A stretch of 64,000 nt of DNA from Ignavibacterium sp037440165 (GTDB lineage: Bacteria > Bacteroidota > Ignavibacteria > Ignavibacteriales > Ignavibacteriaceae), in NCBI RefSeq assembly GCF_037440165.1, contig NZ_JBBIUQ010000014.1:1-64000 (forward strand), written 5' to 3'. The notes under the pieces are model-generated. The model was not told where the DNA came from, did not search any database, and saw only the letters and a list, made by a program, of their open reading frames with translations. This document shows positions 7,603 through 16,200 of the stretch, piece by piece. Numbering within the stretch: position 1 is the stretch's first letter; each line of letters begins with the position of its first letter. Position numbers and translations under genes: made by a program.

Positions 7603-8010
7603 TTATTCTCCGCGATATTCAAAATAATTATTTTCAGTTTCGTACAACTTAACTGAGTAAAGTTTTCCTGAAGGAATTTTATCTTTAAGCTGATTCCATA
7701 TTGCCACACAAATGTTCTCTGAGGTAGGGATTATTCCTTTCATAAATTCTGTATCGATGTTAAGATTTTTATGATCTACTTTATCAATCACATACTGATG
7801 AATAATTTTTTTCAATTCCTTTGCATCTAAAACAAAACCTGTTTCAGGATTAATTTCTCCAGCTACAACTACTTCAAGAGTGTAATTGTGTCCGTGCCAG
7901 TTAGGATTGCTGCACTTTCCGAATATTTTCAGATTTTCCTCATCACTCAGTTCCGGTCTGAACAAACGATGAGCTGCAGCAAATGTTTCTCTTCTTGTAA
8001 TGTAAACCAT
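7603..8010 (-). CDS. 6-pyruvoyltetrahydropterin synthase, BH4-type motif
   Basis: A 135-residue T-fold enzyme acting on dihydroneopterin triphosphate. Zinc-binding histidines are in FAAAHRL and HGHNY; the pterin-anchoring Glu is in the C-terminal LYETENN. The catalytic motif reads CSNPNWHGHNY, with five residues between Cys and HGH. As I recall the subfamilies, this spacing belongs to true PTPS of the biopterin pathway, while QueD of queuosine synthesis has three (CxxxHGH). The neighbours (folE downstream, sepiapterin-reductase-like SDR, PhhA nearby) agree, and no queC/queE is present. A dual role in queuosine synthesis is not excluded. Confidence 0.82.
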   Translation of the reverse strand: MVYITRRETFAAAHRLFRPELSDEENLKIFGKCSNPNWHGHNYTLEVVVAGEINPETGFVLDAKELKKIIHQYVIDKVDHKNLNIDTEFMKGIIPTSENICVAIWNQLKDKIPSGKLYSVKLYETENNYFEYRGE

Positions 8011-8011
8011 T

Positions 8012-8470
8012 CTAATCTTTCAATGCTTCAAGCACTTCGTTATGATGATTATCTACTTTAACCTTTGGAAAAATCTTTTTAATCTTTCCTTCAGGATCAA
8101 TAATAAAAGTTGTTCTTTCTACTCCCATATATTGTTTCCCATACATACTTTTCGCCTTCCAAACTCCATACTTCTCAACTACCTTTTTATCTTCATCGGC
8201 TAATAATGTAAATGGCAATTTATATTTTTCTGCAAACTTTTTGTGAGAAGCTACCTTATCAGGACTAACACCAATTATTACTGCATCAGTATTTTTGAAT
8301 TTGGGAAATGAATCACGAAAGTTGCAAGCTTCTTTTGTGCAGCCGGAGGTATCATCCTTCGGATAGAAGTATAAAACAACATACTTACCTTTGAAATCGC
8401 TCAGCTTTACTTTATTACCATTCTGATCAGGTAAAGAAAAATCAGGAGCTTTTTTACCTTCTTGAATCAT
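8012..8470 (-). CDS. bcp: Thioredoxin-dependent thiol peroxidase (BCP/PrxQ)
   Basis: A 152-residue cytosolic peroxiredoxin reducing hydrogen and organic peroxides. The peroxidatic Cys is in YPKDDTSGCTKEACNFRD near residue 43, with the resolving Cys five residues later, as in atypical 2-Cys PrxQ. The family features FYPKD, the conserved Arg in ERTTFIID and normal length are present. It is followed after one base by the PTPS gene and preceded nine bases earlier by another peroxiredoxin, so both lie in the pterin operon. Peroxide defence may protect the oxidation-prone tetrahydropterins; that link is inference. Confidence 0.93.
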   Translation of the reverse strand: MIQEGKKAPDFSLPDQNGNKVKLSDFKGKYVVLYFYPKDDTSGCTKEACNFRDSFPKFKNTDAVIIGVSPDKVASHKKFAEKYKLPFTLLADEDKKVVEKYGVWKAKSMYGKQYMGVERTTFIIDPEGKIKKIFPKVKVDNHHNEVLEALKD

Positions 8471-8479
8471 TATATAGTC

Positions 8480-8956
8480 TTACTGAATTTTTGCTAATGT
8501 TTCTTTGATTGCATTATAGTTTGGTTCATTTCCCGGATTATCAAGAATTTCCACATATTGAATTACACCATTTTTGTCTATCACAAATGCAGAACGCTTC
8601 GAAACGCCCTGATAATCATATTTTCCTGGGACAAACACACCAAGTGTTTCATATTTAGCTGATACTTCTTTATTAAAATCACTAAGAAGTGGAAATTGAT
8701 AATTATTTTTTTCCTGGAATAGTTTCAGAGCAAATGGACTATCAACACTTATTCCGACCACCTGAGCATCGAGTGATTCATATTCTTTTAAGTCATCTCT
8801 GAAGGTACACATTTCTTTTGTACAAACTGATGTGTTTGCAAATGGGAAGAACGATAAAACTACTTTTTTACCTTTGAATTGATTTAATGAAACTTGTTGT
8901 GCATCCTGATTAAATAAAGTAAAATCAGGAGCAATATCTCCAACTTTTAATGACAT
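8480..8956 (-). CDS. Peroxiredoxin (AhpC/TSA family)
   Basis: A 158-residue peroxiredoxin of the AhpC-TSA fold. The peroxidatic Cys is in FFPFANTSVCTKEMCTFRDD near residue 45, with a second Cys five residues on; the conserved Arg is in SKRSAFVIDKNG. It has the thioredoxin-like order starting KVGDIAPDFTLFNQD. The RBS AAAGGAG is ideal, making this the likely first gene of the operon prx-bcp-PTPS-folE-SDR. It is more similar to the AhpE/one-domain group than to BCP, so the two peroxidases are not simple duplicates. Confidence 0.9.
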   Translation of the reverse strand: MSLKVGDIAPDFTLFNQDAQQVSLNQFKGKKVVLSFFPFANTSVCTKEMCTFRDDLKEYESLDAQVVGISVDSPFALKLFQEKNNYQFPLLSDFNKEVSAKYETLGVFVPGKYDYQGVSKRSAFVIDKNGVIQYVEILDNPGNEPNYNAIKETLAKIQ

Positions 8957-9076
8957 TTTTTCTCCTTTTATTTTTTATGAAAAGTTTATGAATTATTTGT
9001 TTGAAAATTTAGCCAAAGCCTATGGTTCTTGCAAACCAATGTTACTTGCAACAGAACAAATAATATTTAGAAAAGT

Positions 9077-9898
9077 TCAATTGAGAAGTTTTCTTTTTTT
9101 AGTCCAGCTTTTGAATCCGTCTTCAAGTTGTTCAAAAGAATCAATTGCAAATAAAATTGGCTGAAGATGCCAAACATCATATTCCTGAAGCACAAGTTTG
9201 TCTGGATCAAAATCACGGACTTCAACTTCATCAGAAAGTGCATGCTGCACTTCACCAAGTGATGATAAAATTCCCGCACCATATATTCTCATTCCTTCAG
9301 GTTTGCGAATTAGACCAAACTCAACAGTAAACCAGTGAAATGTTTCAAGATGTTTTCTGTCCAGTCCTGAAGCGTTTAATGATGCAATTCCAAACTGCTG
9401 ATAGAATGATGCAAAACTTTTGTTAGTTAGCAGCGGCATATGACCGAATATATCGTGAAATAAATCAGGTGCAGGTGTGTAGTCAAGTTCTTCTTTTGAT
9501 CGGATGTAATCAGTTGAAGGGAAAACTTTTTCACTGATTAGTTTGAAGAAATCTTCGACATCAATCAAACCAGGGACGCGTGCAACTTTCCATCCTGTTG
9601 TTTCCTGAAAAACATGACTAATTTCTTTCAGATAAGGAATTTTATCTGAGGAAAGATTTAAAGCTTTTGCTCCATCAATATATTCATTGCAGGCTCTTCC
9701 CGGTAAAAAACTCATCTGTCGGTTATAGAGAAATTTCCAGTTGTTTTGTTCTTCTTCTGTGTAAATCGGATAAACAATTTCATCGTGAATTGGAACAGGT
9801 CCTTTTAGCTTCTGCGGAATGCATCGTGGATCAATCCCTTCCTGAGCAGCTTTTTCATATGCTGATAAAATTTTTTCATCTTTGTTGTTGCTTCCCAT
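9077..9898 (-). CDS. phhA: Phenylalanine 4-monooxygenase
   Basis: A tetrahydropterin-dependent, non-heme iron enzyme that hydroxylates phenylalanine to tyrosine. The iron ligands are in DLFHDIFGHMPLL (two His) and HWFTVEFG (Glu). The whole catalytic core is present and no ACT-type regulatory domain is fused, as usual in bacteria. The start is placed at the second Met (9898), because AGGAG lies eight bases before it; the upstream in-frame ATG at 9943 has no RBS, so the protein is 273 residues. It lies 120 bases upstream of the pterin operon in the same direction, pairing the enzyme with synthesis of its cofactor. PhhB (pterin dehydratase) is not in the window. Confidence 0.95.
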   Translation of the reverse strand: MGSNNKDEKILSAYEKAAQEGIDPRCIPQKLKGPVPIHDEIVYPIYTEEEQNNWKFLYNRQMSFLPGRACNEYIDGAKALNLSSDKIPYLKEISHVFQETTGWKVARVPGLIDVEDFFKLISEKVFPSTDYIRSKEELDYTPAPDLFHDIFGHMPLLTNKSFASFYQQFGIASLNASGLDRKHLETFHWFTVEFGLIRKPEGMRIYGAGILSSLGEVQHALSDEVEVRDFDPDKLVLQEYDVWHLQPILFAIDSFEQLEDGFKSWTKKRKLLN

Positions 9899-9959
9899 TG
9901 CGCACTCCTTATAATTGTCAGTGAGAAAATAATTATAGATCAAAATATTTGCAATTTAT

Positions 9960-10141
9960 TTTGTGAAATGAGTAAAGGTAGATGACAGGAGATAATCTTC
10001 ACTACAGAGGCACAGTGAACACAGAGATTTTTTCCCTTTGTGATTCTTCGTGTATCATTCGAGAACTTCGTGATGAAGCTAAAAAATGGCACACTCGGTT
10101 AGCTAACGGATTAAACTGATTGAACAGATTTGAACAGATTT
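9960..10141. repeat. Intergenic dispersed-repeat material
   Basis: This spacer holds ACAGAGGCACAGTGAACACA (10012-10031), part of a repeat whose core ACAGAGGCACAGTGA recurs at about 52624-52638. Next come the palindrome-like CGGTTAGCTAACGG (about 10095-10108), related to CCGTTAGTTAACGG in the repeats at 16.8 and 38.2 kb, and a direct repeat GAACAGATTT. No coding sequence was seen. Confidence 0.6.
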
Positions 10142-10143
10142 AA

Positions 10144-11157
10144 CTAAATCACATTTACTTCCGGCTCGAGTTCGATATTAAATTTTTCAAGAACCGTTTG
10201 TTTGATGGACATTGCAAAATTATAAATCTCTTTACCGGTTGCATTCCCGTAATTAACAATTACAAGCGGCTGATTTGGATAAGTTCCTACATCCCCTTTC
10301 CTGAAACCTTTTAATCCGGATTTTTCAATCAGCCAGGCTGCAGGAATTTTTACTTTCCCTTCCTGTCTGAATGAAGGCACATCAGGAAAATCATTTTTTA
10401 TTTTCTGAAATGTTACATCATCAACAAAAGGATTTTTAAAGAAACTTCCTGCGTTACCAATCTTAGCCGGATCAGGTAATTTCTCAGTTCTGATTTTTCT
10501 GATGATACAGCTTACATCTGCAATGGTTGGATCAGTTATTCCGGATTTTTTTAATTCATTTTCAACATTACCGTAATTCACAGTGGGTTCAGGATTTTTT
10601 TTAAGACGAAGTGTTACTTTCGTGATGATGAATTTGTACTGCAAATCATTTTTGAATATTGAATCGCGATAACCAAACTTACAATGTGCATTGTCAAGTA
10701 CTTTAAATTTCTTATCGGACATATCAAAATATTTTACCTGAAATAAAGTATCCTTCAATTCTTGTCCGTAAGCACCAATATTCTGAATTGGTGCAGCACC
10801 AACAGTGCCCGGTATTAGAGCAAGATTTTCAATTCCACCAAGATTTTTCTCAACAGAATATTTCACCAATTCATCCCAGTTCATTCCTGCATCAGCTTCG
10901 ATTAAAACGAAGTTATTATCTTCCTGCACTTCGGAAAGATTTTGAAATGCAAGATGAAGTATTGTGCTATCAACATCCTTTGTAAAAAGAATGTTGCTTC
11001 CTCCGCCAAGCAGCAATAAATTATTTTTGTTTACATCAAACTCATCGAAAAATTCTTTTAATTCTTCAGTTGATTCAATCACAACAAATTTTTCTGCTTT
11101 AACATCAACATGAAAAGAGTTAAAGTCTTTAAGCGAGAAATTTTCAAAAAGTTTCAT
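10144..11157 (-). CDS. murB: UDP-N-acetylenolpyruvoylglucosamine reductase
   Basis: The FAD enzyme that reduces UDP-GlcNAc-enolpyruvate to UDP-MurNAc in peptidoglycan synthesis. The FAD-binding part contains LLLLGGGSNILF, then GIENLALIPGTVGAAPIQNIGAYG split over about residues 102-125, and the catalytic Ser region is GNAGSFFKNP. The C-terminal part with AAWLIEKSGLKGFRKGDVG and YPNQPLVIVN is type I (E. coli-like). The ATG at 11157 is taken as the start; an in-frame TTG two codons earlier is also possible. It is divergent from the Nudix gene and transcribed alone. Confidence 0.95.
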   Translation of the reverse strand: MKLFENFSLKDFNSFHVDVKAEKFVVIESTEELKEFFDEFDVNKNNLLLLGGGSNILFTKDVDSTILHLAFQNLSEVQEDNNFVLIEADAGMNWDELVKYSVEKNLGGIENLALIPGTVGAAPIQNIGAYGQELKDTLFQVKYFDMSDKKFKVLDNAHCKFGYRDSIFKNDLQYKFIITKVTLRLKKNPEPTVNYGNVENELKKSGITDPTIADVSCIIRKIRTEKLPDPAKIGNAGSFFKNPFVDDVTFQKIKNDFPDVPSFRQEGKVKIPAAWLIEKSGLKGFRKGDVGTYPNQPLVIVNYGNATGKEIYNFAMSIKQTVLEKFNIELEPEVNVI

Positions 11158-11224
11158 CTTCAATTAAGTAATTATATTTTTGCGCTGAGAATTTTTTTTA
11201 ACAAATACAAGTTAATCATTTTTG

Positions 11225-11632
11225 ATGGAAGTTGAACTTACTAAGTCGGCAGTAATACCCTACCGATTAAACAATGGCAATTTAGAAATACTTCTTGTAA
11301 CATCAATTCGAAAGAAAAACTGGATTGTGCCAAAAGGTTATATTGAATTTAATCTTTCACCTTTTGAATCAGCTAAAAAGGAAGCTTATGAGGAAGCAGG
11401 TGTTGTTGGCTCAAATGAGACTGTTGAGGTCGGACAGTTTATTGATGAAAAGAAAAACCGAAAAGAGCTGATTAAAGTTTACACAATGGAAGTTGATGAA
11501 GAGCTCAATGACTATCCCGAAAAAAACCTCAGGAAAAGGAAATGGTTCACAATTGATGAAGCATTTGAAAAAGTTCAGAATCCACAGATAAAAAATTTTA
11601 TAAGAAAATTAAAAGAAACAATAAAGAATTAA
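11225..11632 (+). CDS. Nudix hydrolase
   Basis: A 135-residue Nudix protein hydrolysing a nucleoside diphosphate linked to some other group X. The Nudix box is GYIEFNLSPFESAKKEAYEEAGV: the metal-binding KEAYEEAG core is kept, but the first conserved Glu of Gx5Ex7REUXEEXGU is Leu and the Arg is Lys. The opening AVIPYR....ILLVTS..KK.WIVPKGY resembles diphosphoinositol/Ap4A-type Nudix enzymes. ATG 11225 is preferred over the TTG directly before it. Its 3' end overlaps the convergent recX by four bases. Substrate unknown. Confidence 0.85.
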   Translation: MEVELTKSAVIPYRLNNGNLEILLVTSIRKKNWIVPKGYIEFNLSPFESAKKEAYEEAGVVGSNETVEVGQFIDEKKNRKELIKVYTMEVDEELNDYPEKNLRKRKWFTIDEAFEKVQNPQIKNFIRKLKETIKN

Positions 11633-12267
11633 TCTTCCGCTTCAGCTTTTAAGATTTTCCTTGCTACTTCAGAAGACATTTCATAATCATAACCTCTTGA
11701 CTGCAGGAACATCATAATTTTCTGAAATACTTTTCGATTATCACTTTCCTTTTTCAATATATGTTTCAGTTTCCTTTCAGCAAGCTCCTCTGCAGATTGA
11801 ATTTCAAGCTCTGAATTAAAAGTCTGATTCAAAACATCTGAAATAATTTCTGAAGCAACTCCTCTTTTAACCAATTCCGATTTAAGTTTTGTTCGGCTCC
11901 ACTTTTTCGATTTTTGTTTTTCAGTAATAAATGCAAGTGCAAATTCTCTGTCATCAATAAAACCTTTTTGCTGAAGCTCAGTTAAACATTTTTTTATCAG
12001 CGATTCATCGAAAAATTTCTGACGAAGTTTTGTATAAAGTTCTCTCGAAGTATGAATTCTTCTTTGCAGAAGTAGAAATGCTTTCTGTTTTATGAGATAA
12101 AAAGTTTCCTGATTTTTTAAAAAGTTAAAGCGGTCTGGGGAAACCTCATCACCTTTTCTCAAACCGCTCTGATATAAAACATCTATATGAAGAATTAGTT
12201 TTTCACCGTTATTAAAAATTACTGTTGCCTTTTCATCATCTTTACTTACAATTCGCTCAACAATCAT
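11629..12267 (-). CDS. recX: Regulatory protein RecX
   Basis: A 212-residue RecA modulator that caps or inhibits RecA filaments. The three-helix repeats typical of RecX are visible: LLQRRIHTSRELYTKLRQKF, then LTELQQKGFIDDREFALAFI and KLKSELVKRGVASEIISDVL. An N-terminal extension of about 60 residues precedes them. It begins two bases after the recA stop, so RecA and its regulator are co-expressed as the end of the seven-gene operon. The normal arrangement and motifs make this secure. Confidence 0.92.
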   Translation of the reverse strand: MIVERIVSKDDEKATVIFNNGEKLILHIDVLYQSGLRKGDEVSPDRFNFLKNQETFYLIKQKAFLLLQRRIHTSRELYTKLRQKFFDESLIKKCLTELQQKGFIDDREFALAFITEKQKSKKWSRTKLKSELVKRGVASEIISDVLNQTFNSELEIQSAEELAERKLKHILKKESDNRKVFQKIMMFLQSRGYDYEMSSEVARKILKAEAED

Positions 12268-12269
12268 TT

Positions 12270-13340
12270 CTACTTAGCAGATTTTTTTGATTTAACTTTT
12301 TCTTCAGATTTCTCTTCTGATTTTTGTTCCTGTAATTCTCCTGCTCTCTTAAAACCAATCTTTGTTTTAATATCTTCTTCGAGTCTTTTATACATTTCGG
12401 GATATTCAACCAACTTCTGTCTGAATTGTTCTCTTCCCTGAATTCTGTCTTCAGCATAAGAGAACCAAGCACCACTTTTCTTAATTATTCCAAGTTCGGT
12501 TCCTAAATCAACAAGGTCGCCGGTTTTTGAAATTCCTTCATTGTAAAGAATATCAAACTCAACCTGTTTGAATGGCGGAGCTACTTTGCTTTTAACAATT
12601 TTAACTTTTGTTCTGTTGCCAACTACATCTTCACCTTCTTTAATAGCAGCTATTCTTCTGATATCAATTCTTACTGAAGCATAAAATTTAAGTGCATTAC
12701 CGCCTGTTGTTGTTTCGGGACTTCCGAACATTACTCCGATTTTACTTCTCAACTGATTGATAAAGATAACTGCAGTTTTAGATTTTGAAATTGCTGCAGT
12801 AAGCTTTCTCAATGCCTGCGACATTAGTCTTGCCTGAACAGCCATAGTTGCATCACCCATTTCACCTTCAATTTCTGATCTTGGAACAAGTGCAGCTACA
12901 GAGTCAATTACAATTACATCAAGCGCATTGCTTCTTACAAGAGTGTCTGTAATTTCAAGAGCTTGCTCCCCATAATCCGGCTGTGAAATAAGAAGATTTG
13001 CAGTATCAACTCCGAGTTTCTTCGCATAGTTAACATCAAGAGCATGTTCAGCATCAATGAAAGCAGCAAGTCCGCCCATTTTCTGAGCTTCGGCAATAAC
13101 ATGCAAACATAAAGTAGTTTTACCGCTTGATTCAGGTCCGAAAATTTCGGTAATCCTTCCTCTCGGAATTCCGCCAATACCTAAAGCAATATCAAGTGAT
13201 AAAGCACCGGTTGGAATTGCTTCGATGTCGTTGATGATACCATCGCCAAGTTTCATTATTGCGCCTTTACCGTAAGTTTTTTCAATTCCGGCAATAGCAT
13301 CTTCAATTATTTTAATTTTCTGTTCGCGATCTGTACTCAT
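12270..13340 (-). CDS. recA: Recombinase RecA
   Basis: A 356-residue DNA-strand-exchange ATPase that also triggers SOS cleavage. Walker A GPESSGKT lies at residues 68-75, the catalytic Glu region FIDAEHALD at about 95-103, Walker B VIVIDSVAALVP at about 140-151, and the DNA-binding loops (including TTGGNALKFYASVR) follow. The C-terminal tail is Lys/Glu-rich, as in other RecAs. The start ATG has GGAGG inside the end of thpR and overlaps that gene by one base. It lies within an operon behind cinA, the classical cinA-recA linkage. No obvious LexA box was recognised directly upstream, as expected for an internal gene. Confidence 0.99.
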   Translation of the reverse strand: MSTDREQKIKIIEDAIAGIEKTYGKGAIMKLGDGIINDIEAIPTGALSLDIALGIGGIPRGRITEIFGPESSGKTTLCLHVIAEAQKMGGLAAFIDAEHALDVNYAKKLGVDTANLLISQPDYGEQALEITDTLVRSNALDVIVIDSVAALVPRSEIEGEMGDATMAVQARLMSQALRKLTAAISKSKTAVIFINQLRSKIGVMFGSPETTTGGNALKFYASVRIDIRRIAAIKEGEDVVGNRTKVKIVKSKVAPPFKQVEFDILYNEGISKTGDLVDLGTELGIIKKSGAWFSYAEDRIQGREQFRQKLVEYPEMYKRLEEDIKTKIGFKRAGELQEQKSEEKSEEKVKSKKSAK

Positions 13341-13900
13341 TATTCCTCCAATGGTCTAAGTTTATATTTTTTAATTTCTGTGTAAACTGCACCTGAAGGT
13401 TTCAGTTCACTTTTAATTAGCGAGATTGAATTACTTTGAAAACTTACTGGCTCAAACTTAGAGTTTTTGAACTTGTTTATAAAGTTATCACCAGGGTTAT
13501 TTTTTATTCTCATCAAAGTTAAATGTGGTTTGAATGGACGATTTTCTTTCACAATTCCATACTTAATGAAAAAATCATTCAACCTTTCAGCAATATTTTT
13601 AAGTTCATCTGAATATTTTAGTCCTGCCCACAGAACTTTTGGCTCTTTGAAATGAAAGAAAATTCCAAATCCTATAATTTGAAGAATTTGAGTTTTATAT
13701 TGTTCAAGAAAAGATAGTTCATCTATTATTTGTGGAATTAGTTCTTCATCAACTTCCCCAACAAACTTTAGTGTAATATGAATTTTTTCTTTTGACTCCC
13801 ACTTTAATGATTTATCAATATGCAATTCATCTATAATATCGTATAACTGATCTTTTGCCTCATCAGGAATGTTAAGCGCAACGAAAATTCTAATCTTCAT
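13340..13900 (-). CDS. thpR: RNA 2',3'-cyclic phosphodiesterase (LigT/2H family)
   Basis: A 186-residue 2H phosphoesterase. The two catalytic HxTL motifs are HITLKFVG (about residues 43-50) and HLTLMRI (about 125-131), at the usual distance. The family opens 2',3'-cyclic phosphates on RNA ends; its cellular role is unclear. It overlaps cinA by 11 bases and recA by one, so it is translated as part of the cinA-thpR-recA-recX operon, which is a recurrent order in several phyla. Confidence 0.93.
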   Translation of the reverse strand: MKIRIFVALNIPDEAKDQLYDIIDELHIDKSLKWESKEKIHITLKFVGEVDEELIPQIIDELSFLEQYKTQILQIIGFGIFFHFKEPKVLWAGLKYSDELKNIAERLNDFFIKYGIVKENRPFKPHLTLMRIKNNPGDNFINKFKNSKFEPVSFQSNSISLIKSELKPSGAVYTEIKKYKLRPLEE

Positions 13901-15146
13901 ACGAAATGCCCAGTAATTGTCTTCTAAGCATTTCTAAAGCTGCCTGAGTTGCACGCTGTTTATTCAGAACCCTGTCATCACCGAATAAAAATTTTCTGGC
14001 AGTGCAAACTTTTTCATCGCAATAACCAATGTAAACTAATCCAACCGGTTTGTTTGTAGTTGCACCAGTTGGACCAAGAATTCCTGTCGTGGAAATTCCT
14101 ACATCAGTTCCACTGACTGCACGCACTCCTTCAGCCATTTGCATCGCAACTTCAGATGATACTGCACCATTTTCCGCTAATGTATCTTCATTCACCTTAA
14201 GTAATTCTACTTTTGAAGCATTGCTGTATGTAACAATTCCTCTTTCAAAATATTTACTGCTTCCGCTAACATTTGTAATTCGTGTGCAGATTTCTCCGCC
14301 AGTGCAGGACTCAGCAACAGCAAGTGTTAAACCTCTGTCAGTTAAAATTTTTCCTATAACTTCTTCAAGAGTTTCTTCGCCTCTTGCGTAAATATATCTG
14401 CCAACTTTTGTGCGAATCTTCTGTTCAATTTCATTTAATATGCTTGTGGCTATCTGAGCATCTTTTTCAGTAACAGTAATCCTAAGTTTTACTCCAAACT
14501 GATTCGGCAGAAAAGCCATTTTAGCACCAAGCAGTAATTCATCAAGATTTCCAAGCCGTTCAAATAAAGTTGATTCCGGAATTCCGGTTGTCTGAAGAAT
14601 TAATTTTTTAATTACACTTCCGTTGCCTTTAGTCATTTCAGATAATTTAGGAATGACAAAATCTTCCATCATTCCTTTCATTTCATAAGGAACTCCCGGC
14701 ATTACAACATAAATTTTCCCCTGCTGATCAATCCACATTCCCGGAGCACTTCCTCTCTTGTTACGAATTGGAATTGCAATTTTGGGAACAAGTGCCTGTG
14801 ATGCGTTCAGCTCTGTTACGGTTCTTCCTCTTTTTGAAAAGAATGTTTGAATGTCTTCAAGTACTTCATTGCTCAGGACTAATTCTGTATTAAAATATTT
14901 TACAATTGCACTTCGGGTTACATCATCGTGAGTTGGACCAAGCCCACCAGTTATTACAATCAGATCTGCCATTGATGAAGCTTTCTGAAGCTCTGAAATA
15001 ATTGAATCAAGATTATCACCAACGACAGATGTTTCGAATACTTCAATGCTGAGATCAGAAAGTGCACTTCCGATATAAGCTGCATTGGTGTTAATCGTTT
15101 GACCAATAAGCAGTTCATCACCGATTGAAATTAAATATGCTTTCAT
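13890..15146 (-). CDS. cinA: CinA-like protein (ADP-ribose pyrophosphatase / NMN deamidase type)
   Basis: A 418-residue two-domain protein. The N-terminal MoCF-type (COG1058) domain has IGDELLIGQTINTNA and TGGLGPTHDDVT (about residues 7-80). The C-terminal CinA domain (about 255-415) has LAVAESCTGGEICTRIT and GISTTGILGPTGAT. CinA recycles pyridine nucleotides; the C domain deamidates NMN and the N domain hydrolyses ADP-ribose in characterised members. Both active-site regions look intact. It lies between pgpA and thpR, with four bases to pgpA. Confidence 0.95.
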   Translation of the reverse strand: MKAYLISIGDELLIGQTINTNAAYIGSALSDLSIEVFETSVVGDNLDSIISELQKASSMADLIVITGGLGPTHDDVTRSAIVKYFNTELVLSNEVLEDIQTFFSKRGRTVTELNASQALVPKIAIPIRNKRGSAPGMWIDQQGKIYVVMPGVPYEMKGMMEDFVIPKLSEMTKGNGSVIKKLILQTTGIPESTLFERLGNLDELLLGAKMAFLPNQFGVKLRITVTEKDAQIATSILNEIEQKIRTKVGRYIYARGEETLEEVIGKILTDRGLTLAVAESCTGGEICTRITNVSGSSKYFERGIVTYSNASKVELLKVNEDTLAENGAVSSEVAMQMAEGVRAVSGTDVGISTTGILGPTGATTNKPVGLVYIGYCDEKVCTARKFLFGDDRVLNKQRATQAALEMLRRQLLGISYED

Positions 15147-15150
15147 TTTA

Positions 15151-15615
15151 TTAACTGATTTTGAAATAATGATACAATATTTGCATTATTAAAAAAGTAT
15201 AGAATGCTGAAATAACATCATCAACCATTATTCCCCAGCCGCCGGGAAGACTTTCAGATTTTCTTGCAGGAAATGGTTTTATGATATCAAGCGCCCTCCA
15301 GATAAAAAAAGAAATTACCACAAGTAAAATCGATTTTGGTAAATTAAGCAGCGCAATCCAGGTTCCAACCACTTCATCAATTGTGCATTCAGCAGGGTCT
15401 TTGCCATAAACTTTTTCAAACTTATAAGAAACATAAACACCGTAAAGGAAAAAAATCAAAATCATTCCAGACAACATAATCAGATTATCAGTGCCGGGAA
15501 TAACAAAATAAATAATTGATGCAGCAAGACTCCCGAATGTGCCTGATGCGAATGGAATGTATCCGGTAAAAAATCCGGAACCAAAAAACTTATCAAACAA
15601 GTTTATCTGTTTCAT
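15151..15615 (-). CDS. pgpA: Phosphatidylglycerophosphatase A
   Basis: A 154-residue integral membrane phosphatase that dephosphorylates phosphatidylglycerol phosphate to phosphatidylglycerol. Family motifs are GSGFFTGYIPFASGTFGS at residues 12-29, the acidic DEVVGTW in the middle (about 82-88) and KPFPARKSESLPGGWGIMVD near residues 114-133; about four hydrophobic segments are visible. Its 5' end overlaps pgsA by 23 bases, so the two consecutive enzymes of phosphatidylglycerol synthesis are coupled. Confidence 0.93.
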   Translation of the reverse strand: MKQINLFDKFFGSGFFTGYIPFASGTFGSLAASIIYFVIPGTDNLIMLSGMILIFFLYGVYVSYKFEKVYGKDPAECTIDEVVGTWIALLNLPKSILLVVISFFIWRALDIIKPFPARKSESLPGGWGIMVDDVISAFYTFLIMQILYHYFKIS

Positions 15616-16198
15616 TAAGTAATTGTTTTATTAGTGATTTGTTCAGAAGTAAATATGAAATTCCTGAATGAACTGTTATGATTGTAATTACAAGTATCAC
15701 AAAATAAATCAAGTCCTGATTCAACAGCACATCTATCAAGTTCTGATATGCAGAATAAATTTCAATCGTGGATTTAGAAACATAAAGAATAAGAAGATAA
15801 TATAGGAAAATCATCTGAAGCATAGTTTTCCATTTAGCATAATAAGTAGTTCGAAAAGAATAACCGCGGTTGTCGGCATAAACACGAAGCAGAGTAACAG
15901 AAAGATCACGAATGATAACCAGAATTATCATCCACAATGGAAGAAGATCAACAATAACAAATCCAATAAATACAACTGAAGTTAAAATTTTATCTGCAAG
16001 TGGATCCCAGAACTTTCCCCATTCAGTTATGTAATTGAATTTTCTCGCAAGCCAGCCATCATACCAGTCAGTCAGTGCAGCAATTATATATATTCCAAGC
16101 GATATCTGAATGTTTGTTGGATTATCTGAAAGAAAGAAGAAAAGATAAACCGGTGTGAGTATAATTCTTAAAACTGTTAATTGATTTGGTAAAGTCAT
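15593..16198 (-). CDS. pgsA: CDP-diacylglycerol-glycerol-3-phosphate phosphatidyltransferase
   Basis: A 201-residue membrane enzyme making phosphatidylglycerol phosphate from CDP-diacylglycerol. The CDP-alcohol phosphotransferase motif is complete: DWYDGWLAR, then G of EWGKF, then DPLAD (about residues 43-68). The N-terminus NQLTVLRIILTPVYL is typical of PgsA. Several hydrophobic helices are visible. It lies two bases after the DUF971 gene and overlaps pgpA. Confidence 0.95.
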   Translation of the reverse strand: MTLPNQLTVLRIILTPVYLFFFLSDNPTNIQISLGIYIIAALTDWYDGWLARKFNYITEWGKFWDPLADKILTSVVFIGFVIVDLLPLWMIILVIIRDLSVTLLRVYADNRGYSFRTTYYAKWKTMLQMIFLYYLLILYVSKSTIEIYSAYQNLIDVLLNQDLIYFVILVITIITVHSGISYLLLNKSLIKQLLNETDKLV

Positions 16199-16200
16199 AA

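Noticed and set aside
7603..8010. QueD (queuosine synthesis) as the identity of the PTPS-family gene
   Set aside because: The Cys-to-HGH spacing is five residues rather than three and the neighbours are biopterin-related; dual use cannot be excluded.
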